Assembly (NCBI RefSeq): GCF_934202705.1
Contig: NZ_CAKPYE010000003.1
Coordinates: forward strand, 62,001-126,000
DNA from: an uncultured Limosilactobacillus sp.
GTDB lineage: Bacteria; Bacillota; Bacilli; Lactobacillales; Lactobacillaceae
Direction of reading: 5' to 3'
Length of the DNA stretch: 64,000 bases
The first letter of the stretch is position 1, and every line of letters starts with the position of its first letter. A program made the translations under genes and the position numbers. Below are positions 46,310 through 54,354 of the stretch, piece by piece. Below the pieces are notes generated by a model. It searched no databases. It was not told where the DNA came from and saw only the letters and a list, made by a program, of their open reading frames with translations.

Positions 46310-48904
46310 TTAAATTGTTTGGTCACGGTCTTGCAAATGCATCCCGTCATCATCTTTTTCTTCACCTAACAATTCTTGGTTATTATCTAATTCGGACTTA
46401 CCCGCGAAATGATGATGTTGCAACCAAATCATTGCAACTAATAACAATAAGAAGAAGGCGATTGTAATGCCCAAAAGGACACTGTTGCAGAAGGCAACAT
46501 AGTGTTCACCAAGGCCACCGCTGATGCCATCCCGCAATCCAAGGATGGAGTATGTCATTGGTAAGGCAAAGTGAATGACGTTGTAGAACTTCATGGTAAC
46601 TTGCATTGGGAAGGTCCCACCAGAACCACCAAGTTGGAGCATTAATAGAACCATGGCGATGAAACGACCTGGATTATCAAAGGTCATTGATAGGAACATC
46701 ACGACTGCCATCGACGCTAAGCCAAAGAGAATCAGCGTGCCAAAGAAGGATGGAACATGAATGACCGTTAAACCAAGGGCCATCATAATGCCACCTTCAG
46801 CAATTGCCATTAATGTAATAATCAGGCTTCCCAGCACAACTTTACTTGCCCACCAAGCAAGTGGTGAACGACCTTGAATGGCCACCCGACGAATTGGATA
46901 AACAAAATTGAAAATCAAGGCACCAACATACAAGGCCACTGACAATACGTATGGTGCTAAAGCGTGTCCGTAGTTTGGCACGTAGCTGTAGCTCTTGTGC
47001 TTAACCCGTGTTGGTTCAGCAAACATTTTGGCCGTCTTCTTGGTTGGCTTAATGCCGTTAACAGTCTTGGCACCCTTGCCAAGCGCTGAAGCTAATTGAC
47101 CAGCACCGGCATTGAGCTTCGTTATCCCTTGTACAAGGGCTGGTGAATTGTTAACCAACTGTTGAGTCCCATTAGCTAACTGATTGACACCACCAACTAG
47201 AGTTGGGATCTGACCATTTAATTGACCGAGCGCACCAGCTAACTGACCAGCGCCGGCATTCAGCTTGCCAGAGTTAGCAGTTAATTGACCAGCCCCAGCG
47301 CCAGCTTGGGCAACGCCAGCCGTATATTGACTAACCCCGTTCGCTAGGGTTTTCGAACCAGCAGCTGCCGTGTCAACGCCGTTCGTGTATTGTTGGACAC
47401 CGCCATTCAGAGTGTTGGCACCAGCAGCAATCTTGTTCGTAGCTCCCTTCAACTCATTCAAGGCACCAGGCATTTGCGTCAGCATTGGCTTATAACCATT
47501 TAACGTGTTTAATAAACTGTTAGCTTGATTAATGGTCGTATCGGCGTTATTGAGCAACGTGTTCATAGACGACAGTTGTCCTAGTTGCGCTTGCATTTCT
47601 TGCAGTGCAGAACCAAGGCTATTGAGCTTACCAAGCGCAGTGCCAACTCCTTTCAATGTTTGAGCGTTGCCACCTGCCGTGGCTGCTAAGCCACCTAACT
47701 TTTGCTTGATGGAGTTGTCACTGGTGGTTCGAGCAATTTCACCTAATTGTGCAGCAATTTGCGCGTCGCTTCGTGCAACGCTCCCCAACTGTTGGCCTGC
47801 CTGGCTGACCCCATTCAATGAGCCAGCAGCTGCTTCTAACTTACCAGCACTTTCTTGGACCCCGCTTAGGGCCGTCTTGGCCTGCGCTAAACCGCTTTGT
47901 AGTTGGGTCATGCTTTGTTGCAAGGCCTGAGCCTTATCCATTGCGCCCATCAAGTCATTAATCGGTAAGTTACCTAACTGACTATTAACAGTATTGTTTA
48001 ATTGCGTCGTTCCGGCAGCTAATTGATCAGAACCATTCCGCAGGCTCTGCGAATTACCGCTTAGCGTATTCAAACCACTCGTTAATTGACCAGCACCTGA
48101 ATTAAGTTGACCGGAATTAGCCATCAGCAAGTTTAAGCCACCTGCCAACTGGCCAACCCCACCGGTGTATTGAGCAATCCCGCTAGCTAGAGTAGCGCTC
48201 CCGTTAGCTAATTGCTGCGCCCCGGCGGCTAATGGAGCGACACCCATCCGTAAGGTTTGAACCCCATTATTAACTTGGGAGACTCCCGCAACATATTGGT
48301 TCACACCGCTCTGCAATGTCACCAAACCATTATCTAATTGATTAGCACCATCAGCAGCTTTAGTCATCCCCTTGCCAAGCACCTTCAGTTCCTTAAACAT
48401 CGCCGTTGCGTAAGCGTTCGTGACATTTGCCCGCACTCGTTCGTTCAGCTTGCTCATGGCCACTTGGCTCATGACATAACCAATGTAATTTAATGAGTCA
48501 TTGGTGGAATACTTCAAATTCATTGGCTTGGGATTCTTATCTAAGACCGTCGTCGCATTCTTAGAAAAGTTTTTTGGAATGGTAATTACCGTATAGTATT
48601 TACGATGCGACATTCCATACTTCGCCTCACTAGGCGATACAAAATTCCAATCAAGTTGTTTATTATGCTTTAGCTCCTTGACCATCTGGTCACCGACAGC
48701 CATCTCTTTACCCTGATAATCAACGGGAACATCCTTGTTGACAACCGCCACAGGTAAGTCCTGCGTGCTGCCGTACGGATCCCAAACTGATTTCAGAAAG
48801 AAAATACTATATAGAAACGGAATAAAGCAAATAACAATTGATGATAATAATAGCAGGTGGTTTCGCCGAATATGACGAAATTCTGCTTTAATCATTTCCC
48901 ACAT
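46310..48904 (-). CDS. YhgE/Pip-family membrane exporter-like protein
   Basis: 864 residues. An N-terminal helix (about 20-40) precedes an ABC-2-permease-like extracellular domain. A long central region (about 170-640) follows, with many LxxGxxQLxxG-type repeats predicted to form coiled helices (GAGQLTSGLNTLSGN, GVNQYVAGVSQV). About five C-terminal helices (about 665-840) end it. This is the family of lactococcal Pip (phage infection protein) and MmpL-like YhgE. In others it serves as phage receptor or as part of ESX-like export; neither is shown here. It is 13 bases downstream of the TetR gene. Confidence 0.88.
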   Translation of the reverse strand: MWEMIKAEFRHIRRNHLLLLSSIVICFIPFLYSIFFLKSVWDPYGSTQDLPVAVVNKDVPVDYQGKEMAVGDQMVKELKHNKQLDWNFVSPSEAKYGMSHRKYYTVITIPKNFSKNATTVLDKNPKPMNLKYSTNDSLNYIGYVMSQVAMSKLNERVRANVTNAYATAMFKELKVLGKGMTKAADGANQLDNGLVTLQSGVNQYVAGVSQVNNGVQTLRMGVAPLAAGAQQLANGSATLASGIAQYTGGVGQLAGGLNLLMANSGQLNSGAGQLTSGLNTLSGNSQSLRNGSDQLAAGTTQLNNTVNSQLGNLPINDLMGAMDKAQALQQSMTQLQSGLAQAKTALSGVQESAGKLEAAAGSLNGVSQAGQQLGSVARSDAQIAAQLGEIARTTSDNSIKQKLGGLAATAGGNAQTLKGVGTALGKLNSLGSALQEMQAQLGQLSSMNTLLNNADTTINQANSLLNTLNGYKPMLTQMPGALNELKGATNKIAAGANTLNGGVQQYTNGVDTAAAGSKTLANGVSQYTAGVAQAGAGAGQLTANSGKLNAGAGQLAGALGQLNGQIPTLVGGVNQLANGTQQLVNNSPALVQGITKLNAGAGQLASALGKGAKTVNGIKPTKKTAKMFAEPTRVKHKSYSYVPNYGHALAPYVLSVALYVGALIFNFVYPIRRVAIQGRSPLAWWASKVVLGSLIITLMAIAEGGIMMALGLTVIHVPSFFGTLILFGLASMAVVMFLSMTFDNPGRFIAMVLLMLQLGGSGGTFPMQVTMKFYNVIHFALPMTYSILGLRDGISGGLGEHYVAFCNSVLLGITIAFFLLLLVAMIWLQHHHFAGKSELDNNQELLGEEKDDDGMHLQDRDQTI

Positions 48905-48917
48905 TGTTTTTCCCCCA

Positions 48918-49475
48918 TTATGCTTTTGTTATCGATACAGTAGAGAATGGTAAAACAGATTGCTTAATAAAATCAACCACATCATTCACCGGAACGTCAT
49001 AATTTTTCGATTGCCACCAGTAAAAGGCTCCCATCACTGCTCCGGCTAAGGCACAGGCTTGCAGCTCTGGATTATCAGAATGACGAACCGCTTGAATGAC
49101 GTGTCCCTGACTTGTTTGATCTTCGCTCTGCTTAATTAGAACTTCACTAATAATCCTAAGCATCTCAGTATACAAAGTACTGTTAGCATTATCAGCAGCC
49201 AAATGCCGAAAAATTGCTTTATTATCATTTAAATAATTCACCGCTGCTTCAATAAAGGCATTTTCATCCGCCGTTCCATTGGATAATTGATCCAACCGGT
49301 TATTAATTAACTGTTCCAGTAAATCATATTTATCATGGAAATATCGATAAAAACTACTTCGATGTAATAAAGCTTCCCCGCAGATTTGATCAACCGTGAT
49401 TTTTTCGAAAGGCTTCGTGCGCAGCAACGTTTCCAAAGCATTTTGAAAATCACGGACCGTCCGATTCATTTTCAA
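48918..49475 (-). CDS. TetR-family transcriptional regulator
   Basis: 185 residues from a TTG at 49475 (AAGGAGGTGGAATCGG upstream); ATG 49469 is an alternative. The HTH at about 24-45 (ITVDQICGEALLHRSSFYRY) is followed by FHDKYDLLEQLI, the usual TetR N-terminal signature. The C-terminal domain is TetR_C-like with FYWW. It lies just upstream of the YhgE-type exporter in one operon, a common pairing in which the regulator responds to a compound or stress. Confidence 0.88.
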   Translation of the reverse strand: MKMNRTVRDFQNALETLLRTKPFEKITVDQICGEALLHRSSFYRYFHDKYDLLEQLINNRLDQLSNGTADENAFIEAAVNYLNDNKAIFRHLAADNANSTLYTEMLRIISEVLIKQSEDQTSQGHVIQAVRHSDNPELQACALAGAVMGAFYWWQSKNYDVPVNDVVDFIKQSVLPFSTVSITKA

Positions 49476-49629
49476 CCGATTCCACCTCCTTATCTACTTT
49501 TCAAAGCAAAATTATAATTAGTTCCTCATTAAGACTGTATGGCTATTTTAACACTGATATTTCTATTTAAGACGTTTGCTGTTCTTTATTCCATTTGCCT
49601 TAGTATAACCAATCGACCATCAAATATGG

Positions 49630-49655
49630 TAAAATAACAAATGCAAGCGTTTGCA
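49630..49655 (+). promoter_or_regulatory. galM -10 box with overlapping cre (CcpA) site
   Basis: TAAAAT at 49630-49635 is followed by TGCAAGCGTTTGCA (49642-49655), which fits the cre consensus TGNAANCGNWNNCW exactly. Lying between the -10 and the start codon, it should allow CcpA-P-Ser-HPr to repress the galM gene when glucose is present. Confidence 0.65.
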
Positions 49656-49672
49656 TAAGGAGGCAATCAATC

Positions 49673-50713
49673 ATGAACATTACAGAAGCAAACTTTGGTC
49701 AAGTCAATAACCATGACGTTACTAAATACACTGTCACCAATGATCATGGCGTCAAAATGAGTGTGCTTAACTTTGGTGGAATCTGGCAAGAATACTCGGT
49801 TCCAACCGTTAATGGACAACTCAACCTGCTCCTCGCTGCTAATTCGATGGCTGATTATTTAGATGCTGGATACAGCATTTGTCAATTAATTGGTCCGGTG
49901 GCGAACCGGATTGGTAAGGCTCGTTTTCAAATTGACGAGCAGCAGTATTCACTCCAAGCTAATGAAGGGGCTAACTCTCTCCATAGCGGTGACCACGGCT
50001 GGCAAAACCATTTCTGGCATGTTCAGACCGTCAGTTCAGCAACCAAGGGACAGGTCATCCTCAGTAATCATTACCGCCCTGAAGATGATGGAATGCCGGC
50101 AGACACCGATATTCACGTGATTTATACCCTTCATAGTGACGATAGCGTCACGATCGATCTGTTTGGCGAATCTGATGCGCCAACCTTGTTTAACCCAACT
50201 AACCACGCTTATTGGAACTTGGCCGATGCTGGCGTGGACACAATTGAAGGTCAAGAATTAACCATTAATTCCCGTTATCACTTAGCCGTGAATGATGAAA
50301 AGATTCCAACAGGGGCGCTGGTTGAAAATCTGGGTTCGGCTTACGACTTCAAAAATGGCCAGGTGCTCGGCCACGCCCTCAATGAAATGTTAAAGACCCC
50401 CGAACAGGGCTTTGATGATTTCTTTGTCGTCAGGCCAAGTACCACATTTGCTAATGACCCCATTGCGCAATTGAAGGATCCGCAATCCGGTCGAGAGCTA
50501 AAAATCTATTCTGATCGTAACGCCCTCGTAATTTTCTCAGCCAATGGCTTGCCAGCATCCGTCAAGTTAAATCGCCCCGGCAAATCCTGGGCAGCGTTAG
50601 CTCTAGAAGCACAGGCATTGCCTGATGCTCCCCACCATCCTGAATTTGGCGATATCACCTTACGACCGCTAGCGCCCGTCCATCACCAAATTCGTTACGA
50701 AATTAAATATTAA
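49673..50713 (+). CDS. galM: Aldose 1-epimerase (galactose mutarotase)
   Basis: 346 residues; AAGGAGG upstream. The family's N-terminal NFGGIWQEYSVP, NRIGKARF and the two catalytic residues are visible: His in NPTNHAYWNL (about 176-185) and Glu in AALALEAQALPDAP (about 311-324). It interconverts alpha and beta anomers of galactose or glucose. It stands alone, away from other gal genes, but has a near-perfect cre overlapping its promoter. Confidence 0.9.
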   Translation: MNITEANFGQVNNHDVTKYTVTNDHGVKMSVLNFGGIWQEYSVPTVNGQLNLLLAANSMADYLDAGYSICQLIGPVANRIGKARFQIDEQQYSLQANEGANSLHSGDHGWQNHFWHVQTVSSATKGQVILSNHYRPEDDGMPADTDIHVIYTLHSDDSVTIDLFGESDAPTLFNPTNHAYWNLADAGVDTIEGQELTINSRYHLAVNDEKIPTGALVENLGSAYDFKNGQVLGHALNEMLKTPEQGFDDFFVVRPSTTFANDPIAQLKDPQSGRELKIYSDRNALVIFSANGLPASVKLNRPGKSWAALALEAQALPDAPHHPEFGDITLRPLAPVHHQIRYEIKY

Positions 50714-50726
50714 ACCATTCAAAAAA

Positions 50727-50825
50727 GGGGTGAAGGAAGTTTTTTATTTATGACTTCCTTCACCCCCGCAAGCCCAAATAGGTCTTTAGCGTTCGGCTTT
50801 GCCAGGCGTTAGAGACCCCTATTTG
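50727..50825 (-). other. Two stacked hairpins, candidate structured RNA or terminator
   Basis: The region between convergent galM and DUF1275 genes folds on minus as a 17-bp stem (50775-50791 with 50807-50825, with a small bulge) then a perfect 14-bp stem (50727-50740 with 50753-50766) followed by TTTTTT. The second is a good terminator for the DUF1275 transcript. A minus ORF of 29 codons (50849-50760) spans the first hairpin; its SD (50869-50877) is 20 bases away, so translation is doubtful. Confidence 0.5.
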
Positions 50826-50880
50826 TGTACTGTGCTGTTGGTACTTCATCTCAGTTATCGAGCTTATGCCTCCTTTTGCG

Positions 50881-51546
50881 TCATCCTAATAATGTTTGTC
50901 GACGCAGCTTCACAACATAGTTTAGGTTCACGATCCCCAGTAAGATGATGGCCAGCCAAATGGTTCGAATTCCCATCAGGTGTTGTAACATGGCTGAACA
51001 AATTGCCCCGCCAGCAAACGCTAAAACTAATAACAAGTAGTTCACCGCAGCGGTATATTGCTGATCATCAGCCCCAAAAAAGTAAGCACTCCATGCGACC
51101 ACTGACTTTTTTAGATTGCCAGTGGTAAAAGTATTATTGTACCCCATCCCTTGAATTTTACTGAACGACCCGTTTTGCATTGCAAGGCCAAACGCAATGG
51201 TCGGCACAATATAATAATTAGGTATTGACCGCGGTAAAAAACCAACGACCCCGCAAATTAGTAAAATGGGAAACAAGCAAATCACTCGCCAGTATTGAGT
51301 TTTCAACCGAGCATGCAAAAAGCCGACCACGGCTAAGCCCAATGAGAATGCTAAAAAGGTGCTTAACCGATTTAACATCCCCAAAAAGTTATGGTCCGCC
51401 ATCGCTGAGGCCAAGAAAATTACATTCCCCGTTTGACCTGCCGATAACGTATGGCCACGTTGAATATATGTATAAGCGTCTACGAAGCCACCGCTAAAGG
51501 TCAATGCCACAGCCAGGCTGCGGGCTTCCGCTGGTTTCCAATTCAT
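50881..51546 (-). CDS. YoaK-family (DUF1275) membrane protein
   Basis: 221 residues with about six hydrophobic segments and the family's GGFVDAYTYIQRGHTLSAGQTGNVIFLA N-terminal region and FTTGNLKKSV segment; GGGGGA precedes the ATG. DUF1275 members are of unknown function, some proposed as transporters. Monocistronic, with the two stacked hairpins downstream. Confidence 0.82.
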   Translation of the reverse strand: MNWKPAEARSLAVALTFSGGFVDAYTYIQRGHTLSAGQTGNVIFLASAMADHNFLGMLNRLSTFLAFSLGLAVVGFLHARLKTQYWRVICLFPILLICGVVGFLPRSIPNYYIVPTIAFGLAMQNGSFSKIQGMGYNNTFTTGNLKKSVVAWSAYFFGADDQQYTAAVNYLLLVLAFAGGAICSAMLQHLMGIRTIWLAIILLGIVNLNYVVKLRRQTLLG

Positions 51547-51579
51547 TTATTATCCCCCATCCCCATTAAACATAAATAA

Positions 51580-51621
51580 GACTCCAGAGGCGGCGTTGCC
51601 GGACACTGGAGCCATTTTTTT
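51580..51621. terminator. Terminator-like hairpin between tpiA and the DUF1275 gene
   Basis: An 8-bp stem GACTCCAG/CTGGAGCC with an inner GGCG/GCC loop and seven T on the plus side; on minus, where the tpiA transcript ends, a TTATTT tract follows. Confidence 0.6.
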
Positions 51622-51643
51622 GCTACGCTGTAAATCAATCATG

Positions 51644-52411
51644 TTACTTAGTCTTTGACTGTTGGTAATTGGCCATCGCTAAGAAATTATCAACATCCAA
51701 ACTGGCTCGGCCAATTAACACCCCGTCAATATCTGGTTTAGCCATGATTTCTTGAATGTTTTTCGGGTTCACACTGCCCCCGTAAAGGATTCGAATCTTA
51801 TCGGCAATCTCATAGGTATAGATATCCGCAATCATTCGGCGAATCTGCCGACACCCTTCTTCAGCTAACGCCGTGTTCGCGCGCTGGCCAACCCCCACGG
51901 CCCAGCTCGGTTCATAGGAAATAATAATATCTCTAATCTGATCTAAAGATACCCCATGCAAGACACTTTGCAGTTGTTTTAATACATAGTGAATCTCACC
52001 ATTCATTTCCCGCTGCACCATGGTTTCATCTGTACAAACAATTGGGGTCAAGCCGGTCATGATCGCTGTTTCAACCTTTTGGTGAACGGCTTCGTTGGTT
52101 TCATTAAATAACCGTCGCCGTTCAATATGACCAAGCATCACGTGACTCACACCAGCTTGGCTGAGCCCACGCATACTGATTTCACCGGTAAACGGACCGG
52201 ACAATTGCGGTGCACCGTTTTGTGCAATTATCCGCAAGCCCGAATTACCGGCTGCTGCTTGCATGCTATAAAGGGCAAATGCCTGCCCAGCAATGCCAAC
52301 TTCTACTTTTTGCGGATCTGGCAAGTGATCCTTGATGGCTTTGACAAAGTCAACTGACTCCTGAACCGTTTTGTGCATCTTCCAGTTTGCAACGATAAAT
52401 GGCTTTCGCAT
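51644..52411 (-). CDS. tpiA: Triosephosphate isomerase, diverged paralogue
   Basis: 255 residues; CGGAGGAAAG upstream. TIM signatures are NWKMH near 10, His in MLGHIERRR, the catalytic Glu in ISYEPSWAVG and the phosphate-gripper IRILYGGSVNP. The motif after the catalytic His is GHIERR where nearly all TIMs have GHSERR, and NWKMH replaces NWKMN. The gene stands outside any gap-pgk-eno cluster. The core catalytic residues are kept, so interconversion of DHAP and GAP or of a related triose phosphate is expected. Confidence 0.82.
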   Translation of the reverse strand: MRKPFIVANWKMHKTVQESVDFVKAIKDHLPDPQKVEVGIAGQAFALYSMQAAAGNSGLRIIAQNGAPQLSGPFTGEISMRGLSQAGVSHVMLGHIERRRLFNETNEAVHQKVETAIMTGLTPIVCTDETMVQREMNGEIHYVLKQLQSVLHGVSLDQIRDIIISYEPSWAVGVGQRANTALAEEGCRQIRRMIADIYTYEIADKIRILYGGSVNPKNIQEIMAKPDIDGVLIGRASLDVDNFLAMANYQQSKTK

Positions 52412-52478
52412 GATCTTTCCTCCGCTTGTTTCGTCATCATGTTGGGTCTATTTTACTATTTCGTTTCGCTAAACAAAA

Positions 52479-52973
52479 CTAATTTGCTTCAACCTGATCA
52501 AAGAACTGATATAAATATTCGCGATACACAAAGGCCATAATGACGTTGCGCAACATTTGCTTTTGCTTCGTGTGCTCTTGACCAACGTGTTCGAGGGTTG
52601 TTTGCTGACCAAAAACGTAACGGGCCACGTTCCCCAACTCCTGGACAAAGTAATTATAAGCCACTTCCGTTTGATAGCTTGCTTGCTGAATTCGGATGGC
52701 TTTTCGTAAATTATTTTGTTCGAGAACATTTTTAGCCACCACAATAAATAATAATTGCGCCAGTTGATCGCGACTGTATTGCCGGTTTTGTGGACGGCTT
52801 ATTAATCGATGTTTGACGTAGTTACTGACCATTGAATCGGTAATCGTGACGCTTTCAAACGGGGCAACACTTTGTTGTAAATACGTTACAACCTGTTTAA
52901 GATACAGTCCCATGGCCGGTAGTTCCTGATACATTGGCAAATCAAACCATTCTCTGGATTTTTGTAGAGTCAT
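52479..52973 (-). CDS. DUF1836 domain protein
   Basis: 164 residues from the ATG at 52973 (GGGAGGAATACGGA upstream). Soluble, mostly helical; DUF1836 shows through VTITDSMVSNYVKHRLI and YSRDQLAQLLFI. Members have an N-terminal merR-like helix-turn-helix look and are thought to be DNA-binding, but the role is unproven. It diverges from degV-family gene 53115, with a shared 140-base intergenic region. Confidence 0.75.
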   Translation of the reverse strand: MTLQKSREWFDLPMYQELPAMGLYLKQVVTYLQQSVAPFESVTITDSMVSNYVKHRLISRPQNRQYSRDQLAQLLFIVVAKNVLEQNNLRKAIRIQQASYQTEVAYNYFVQELGNVARYVFGQQTTLEHVGQEHTKQKQMLRNVIMAFVYREYLYQFFDQVEAN

Positions 52974-53055
52974 TCCGTATTCCTCCCAATGCATATTTTA
53001 TCGACAGCAGCCACGGAGTGTCAATTAAATCCGACGATAAGTTTTTGGAAAACCG

Positions 53056-53084
53056 TTGACAAGGATATTAAAAACGAATATGCT
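53056..53084 (+). promoter_or_regulatory. Promoter of the DegV-family gene
   Basis: TTGACA (53056-53061), 17-bp spacer, TATGCT (53079-53084), 31 bases before the start codon. Confidence 0.6.
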
Positions 53085-53114
53085 TTAACAAAATCATTTG
53101 CGGAGGTAATTATA

Positions 53115-53951
53115 ATGACCGCTAAAATTATTACAGACTCGGGAGCAAATTGCTTTGCACCAGTAATCGGTGGCATTCCCCATGCCAATGTTCCCTTGAC
53201 CATCATGGTGAATGGACATGCATGGTTAGACAATGAGCAATTAGATCTTGCCAATTTTCTATTGGCGTTAAAAAACACCAAAACACCCACGTCAACCGCC
53301 TGCCCGAGTGTTGGCGAATGGTTAAAAGCCTTTGCTGGGGCCGACGAGATCTTCGTACTGACGATCACCAGTGCACTTTCCGGTAGTTATAATGCTGCTG
53401 TACAGGCGGCCGAATTGTTCATGAATGACCGTCCAGGTGTCCGTATTCACGTCTTCGATACTAAGTCGGCAGGCCCGCAAATTCGTTTATTAGCCTCCCA
53501 ACTGGCGGTGACCATTAACCATGGCTACTCGTTCGATGAAATCATCGAGATTACGAATACCCAGATTCATCAAACTGACCTCTTATTTGCCCTCACTGAA
53601 TTAAATAATTTAGCCAATAACGGACGAGTCAGCCCGGCGATTGCTAAATTAACACGGTTATTGCACCTCTCTATTTATGGCACCACGAGCACAACTGGCG
53701 AATTTCAAATGTTAGGTAAAATGCGTGGTGGTAAGCGCCTGTTGCCCAAGCTAGCGCAAGTTATGGAAAAACAAGGGTATGTTGGGGGGCGCGTGTTCAT
53801 TGACCACGTCAATTGCCGCCCGCAAGCTGATCAGCTCGCTTCCACAATTGCTCAAGTCTTTCCCGGTGCCATCATTAACGTTTCCGCATGCGGGGCGCTT
53901 TGTTCTTACTACGCCGAAAATGGTGGTTTAATGATTGGCTTTGAAAAGTAA
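53115..53951 (+). CDS. DegV-family fatty-acid-binding protein
   Basis: 278 residues from the ATG at 53115, the third possible in-frame start; GGAGGTAATTATA precedes it. TDSGANC near residue 7-13 is the family's fatty acid-binding start, with TSALSGSYN and GGKRLLPKLA as in FakB. These bind fatty acids for phosphorylation by FakA. Preceded by TTGACA-17-TATGCT (53056-53084), a good promoter. Confidence 0.82.
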   Translation: MTAKIITDSGANCFAPVIGGIPHANVPLTIMVNGHAWLDNEQLDLANFLLALKNTKTPTSTACPSVGEWLKAFAGADEIFVLTITSALSGSYNAAVQAAELFMNDRPGVRIHVFDTKSAGPQIRLLASQLAVTINHGYSFDEIIEITNTQIHQTDLLFALTELNNLANNGRVSPAIAKLTRLLHLSIYGTTSTTGEFQMLGKMRGGKRLLPKLAQVMEKQGYVGGRVFIDHVNCRPQADQLASTIAQVFPGAIINVSACGALCSYYAENGGLMIGFEK

Positions 53952-54038
53952 TGGAGTTTCATTAAAATTGAATGAGAATTTTTAATAATTTACTTGCGTT
54001 TTATAATTTGCAGTGATATATTTACAACAATCAAAAAA

Positions 54039-54257
54039 TACAAGTAACCAAATTAGTAGATTACCTACCTCAATGTTCAGAAAACTGGTGGTTGCTGCAA
54101 ACCAGGCAGGGTAGGTAATCGAATTACCGCTTGTACGGATTCATTGGTACCGTTAGCAACCAATACAAGGTGGAAAGTTATTGCGCACTTTCTAGCTAGG
54201 TGGTACCGCGGTCAAACGTCCTGGTTGAGTCATTGTACTCAATCGGGACGTTTTTTA
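54039..54257 (+). ncRNA. T-box riboswitch with intrinsic terminator, upstream of nhaC
   Basis: The conserved T-box AGGTGGTACCGCG is at 54198-54210. Stem I base pairs 54039-54044 with 54130-54135; its upper helix pairs 54059-54069 with 54110-54120, leaving GAATTACCG (54121-54129) as the specifier strand. A hairpin at 54146-54168 (ATTGGT/ACCAAT) and one at 54172-54191 lie between. The terminator (54214-54257; AACGTCC/GGGACGTT stem then TTTTTT) competes with the antiterminator. Specifier codon: UAC (Tyr) if it begins at the fifth base, ACC or UUA by other registers. A promoter -10 TATAAT is at 54002-54007. Confidence 0.85.
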
Positions 54258-54273
54258 TTTGGAGGGTTTAATT

Positions 54274-54315
54274 ATGAAACAACATCGATATAGTCAGCAC
54301 TCATTCTCTTTCTAA
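54274..54315 (+). CDS. 13-codon ORF between T-box and nhaC
   Basis: GGAGGG seven bases before an ATG encodes MKQHRYSQHSFSF and a stop, then 39 bases to the nhaC start. The SD is as good as that of nhaC. It could be a leader peptide or the head of a lost gene. There is no family match. Listed at low confidence. Confidence 0.3.
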   Translation: MKQHRYSQHSFSF

Positions 54316-54354
54316 TAATCTTTAATAATCTATTTCACGAATGAGGTGCTTATT

